From an uncultured Acidobacteriota bacterium (GTDB lineage: Bacteria > Acidobacteriota > Vicinamibacteria > Marinacidobacterales > SMYC01): DNA of 64,000 nt. The position numbers were made by a program, and so were the translations under genes. Under the pieces are notes generated by a model. It had not been told where the DNA came from and did no database searches. It saw nothing but the letters and a program-made list of their open reading frames with translations. Each line of letters opens with the position of its first letter. Positions within the stretch are counted from its first letter, which is position 1. Shown in pieces: positions 62,256 through 64,000 of the stretch. The stretch is taken from the NCBI GenBank assembly GCA_947259165.1, contig CAMYKY010000001.1, positions 1-64,000 on the forward strand. The letters run 5' to 3'.

Positions 62256-62376
62256 CTAACGTCCTGCCCCAGAAGTCCAGAACATGAATCCCGGATATAC
62301 CCTCGTCTCCACGCCTCGCCAGCGAACAAATTGACCTAGAGCTTCATGCCAACTTATGAGGCAGTCCACTAGTCGA
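62256..62376. mobile_element. MITE-like element (copy 4 of family), filling the intergenic gap
   Basis: Reverse complement ctagtggactgcctcataagttggcatgaagctctaggtcaatttgttcgctggcgaggcgtggagacgagggtatatccgggattcatg aligns to the copy at 3799; the other end is ctaacgtcctgccccagaagt. Confidence 0.6.
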
Positions 62377-63331
62377 GCTCCGCTCTCCAGTAGTCGAGCA
62401 TATCCTTGAGCGTCCGTTCGTAGGGAATGGATGGCTCCCATCCGGTCGCCTTGTGGAACTTCGATGCGTCCCCGAGGAGCACGGGAACGTCCGAGGGACG
62501 AAGCCGCTCCGGATCCTCCCGGACTTCGACCTTCACGCCTGACATCTCGATCAACTGGTGGAGGACGTCCTTAATGCAATAGTCCGTCCCACTACAAATG
62601 TTATACGCCTCTCCCGGCTCACAGTTGCCGTCGAGTGCTAACCAGTACGCGCGGACGATGTCGCGCACGTCGGTAAAATCACGCCGGGCTTCCAGGTTGC
62701 CGACGTGGATGATGGGAGGTTTTTTCCCTTTTTCGATCGCGGCCAGTTGTTTCGCGAAATTCGAAGACACGAACACGTCACCGCGTCTCGGACCATCGTG
62801 GTTGAACCCCCGTGTGCGAACGACCTTCATTCCGAAGCTCTGACAATATTGATAGCCGAGATAGTCCTGCCCGACCTTGCTCACTGCGTACGGGGACAAC
62901 GGGCGCAAGGGGTTCGTTTCTTTGATCGGAAGCTCGCTCTCATAGACCATCCCGTATTCCTCACTCGAGCACGCGATCTGGATCCACGGGTCGATATCCA
63001 GAGCCCGCACCGCTTCGAAAATATTGAGCTGGCCAAGAATGTTCGTCGTGAGCGATTCGGCAGGCGCGTTCCATGACGAAGGAACAAAACTTTGTGCCGC
63101 CAAATGGAAGATTCGATCGGGCTCAGCCCGCTCGATGAGTTTTTTGACGGAAGTCAGATCCCTCAAGTCACATTCGATCAGCTGAACCTTGGACTCGATG
63201 TCACGGATGTTCTCCATCCGACTCCGCCACCTCATCGTGCCGAAAATCTCCGTGTCTCGATGCTCCGTCAAGATGTACTCGGCGAGATGGCTTCCTGCGA
63301 AGCCGGTGATTCCGGTTATCAGTGCGCGCAA
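62369..63331 (-). CDS. NAD-dependent epimerase/dehydratase (GDP-mannose 4,6-dehydratase-like)
   Basis: MRALITGITGFAGSHLAEYIL...RIFHLAAQSFVPSSW...PLSPYAVSKVGQDYLGYQYC. Confidence 0.92.
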   Translation of the reverse strand: MRALITGITGFAGSHLAEYILTEHRDTEIFGTMRWRSRMENIRDIESKVQLIECDLRDLTSVKKLIERAEPDRIFHLAAQSFVPSSWNAPAESLTTNILGQLNIFEAVRALDIDPWIQIACSSEEYGMVYESELPIKETNPLRPLSPYAVSKVGQDYLGYQYCQSFGMKVVRTRGFNHDGPRRGDVFVSSNFAKQLAAIEKGKKPPIIHVGNLEARRDFTDVRDIVRAYWLALDGNCEPGEAYNICSGTDYCIKDVLHQLIEMSGVKVEVREDPERLRPSDVPVLLGDASKFHKATGWEPSIPYERTLKDMLDYWRAELD

Positions 63332-63581
63332 TTGCTTATCTCCTTCATCCAGAGTCGCCGGCTTCCCGCTGTGGCTAGCTCATCGCCCAAATGAGCATTG
63401 TTGCCGCGCGCCTCGGCGATGGCGCGACCCCGAGCGGCGTCCTAGCTCACTTCGAAGGCCTTGTTCGCAGGGGCGCGCTCAGTGTCATCCGCGTCAATAT
63501 CAGCCGAGCAGTGTAGCACGATGCGAGGGGGAGGACTCTTCGGCGCGTCGGAAACAGCGTCCCGGGTCGGCGAGCACGGGC

Positions 63582-64000
63582 TCAATACACCCGTCCGGTT
63601 CCGCCGAGCGACGTGCCAAAACTCCCGATATTCGCGAGCGTGATCCCGAACCGAAACGTGTTCTCTTCGCGAAACCCAGCAAAGTTGAAACGGTTGAAAT
63701 CGAAAGTGAGCCCACAGCATTGCACGTTATAGACGACGCCCGCGCGCATATTAGTGAGCGCTCTCTCGGTCACATCGTAGCTCGTATCGAAGCTGACCTG
63801 GATCCCTGCGCCGACGTTCAACGCCGTGCCAATTCGAAAGTTACTGCGCTTGACGTCCCGGTCGGGAATGTTGCGCCGCGTCCACAAACCGCGAACCGAT
63901 CCCCACCGTCCGCCATAGGTCGCAGCGGTGCTCGACGACCGGATGGCATTGAAGTTCATGTCATAGTCCAAGTTCCAACTCGCGGTAAGATTCCGAGACG
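63582..64000 (-). CDS. LptD-like outer-membrane protein C-terminal fragment (continues past window end)
   Basis: SRNLTASWNLDYDMNFN...AGVVYNVQCCGLTFDFNRF...EENTFRFGITLANIGSFGTSLGGTGRVY; LptD-like C-terminal Cys pair and strands. Confidence 0.65.
   Translation of the reverse strand, partial: SRNLTASWNLDYDMNFNAIRSSSTAATYGGRWGSVRGLWTRRNIPDRDVKRSNFRIGTALNVGAGIQVSFDTSYDVTERALTNMRAGVVYNVQCCGLTFDFNRFNFAGFREENTFRFGITLANIGSFGTSLGGTGRVY

Overview
This 64 kb window reads as a high-GC Gram-negative bacterial chromosome segment, probably Acidobacteriota-like, although taxonomy is an inference. Most of it is housekeeping: ruvABC/yebC/queA, futalosine menaquinone genes, tilS-hpt-ftsH-folP-cdaA-cdaR-glmM-pdxJ-lepB, dinG, glyA, grpE, an Atu/Liu-type acyl-CoA carboxylase cluster, and sugar-nucleotide epimerases. 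The standout is a compact minus-strand cluster at about 4705-12313. It encodes a near-complete ubiquitin-like conjugation system: a YukD/ubiquitin-like protein, an E1 with a UBA3-like active-site layout, a membrane-anchored JAB/JAMM peptidase, an FHA membrane protein, two Prok-RING membrane proteins, a membrane trypsin-like protease with an N-terminal zinc ribbon, and an E2 (HPN...C motif) fused to two RING/treble-clef-like zinc modules. Other notable signals are: a degenerate terminal-inverted-repeat (MITE-like) family with CTAGTGG ends and an ATATCTAGATAT core (at least 4 copies); a second, three-copy, ~115 bp palindromic intergenic repeat (CAAGGGGAT...ATCCCCTTGC); a perfect 69 bp tandem duplication upstream of divIVA; a decayed ubiX inside the menaquinone operon; and an unannotated 32-aa MetS-like membrane peptide upstream of gpsA. 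No tRNA, rRNA or CRISPR array was recognised. All calls come from reading motifs by eye; no database search was run.
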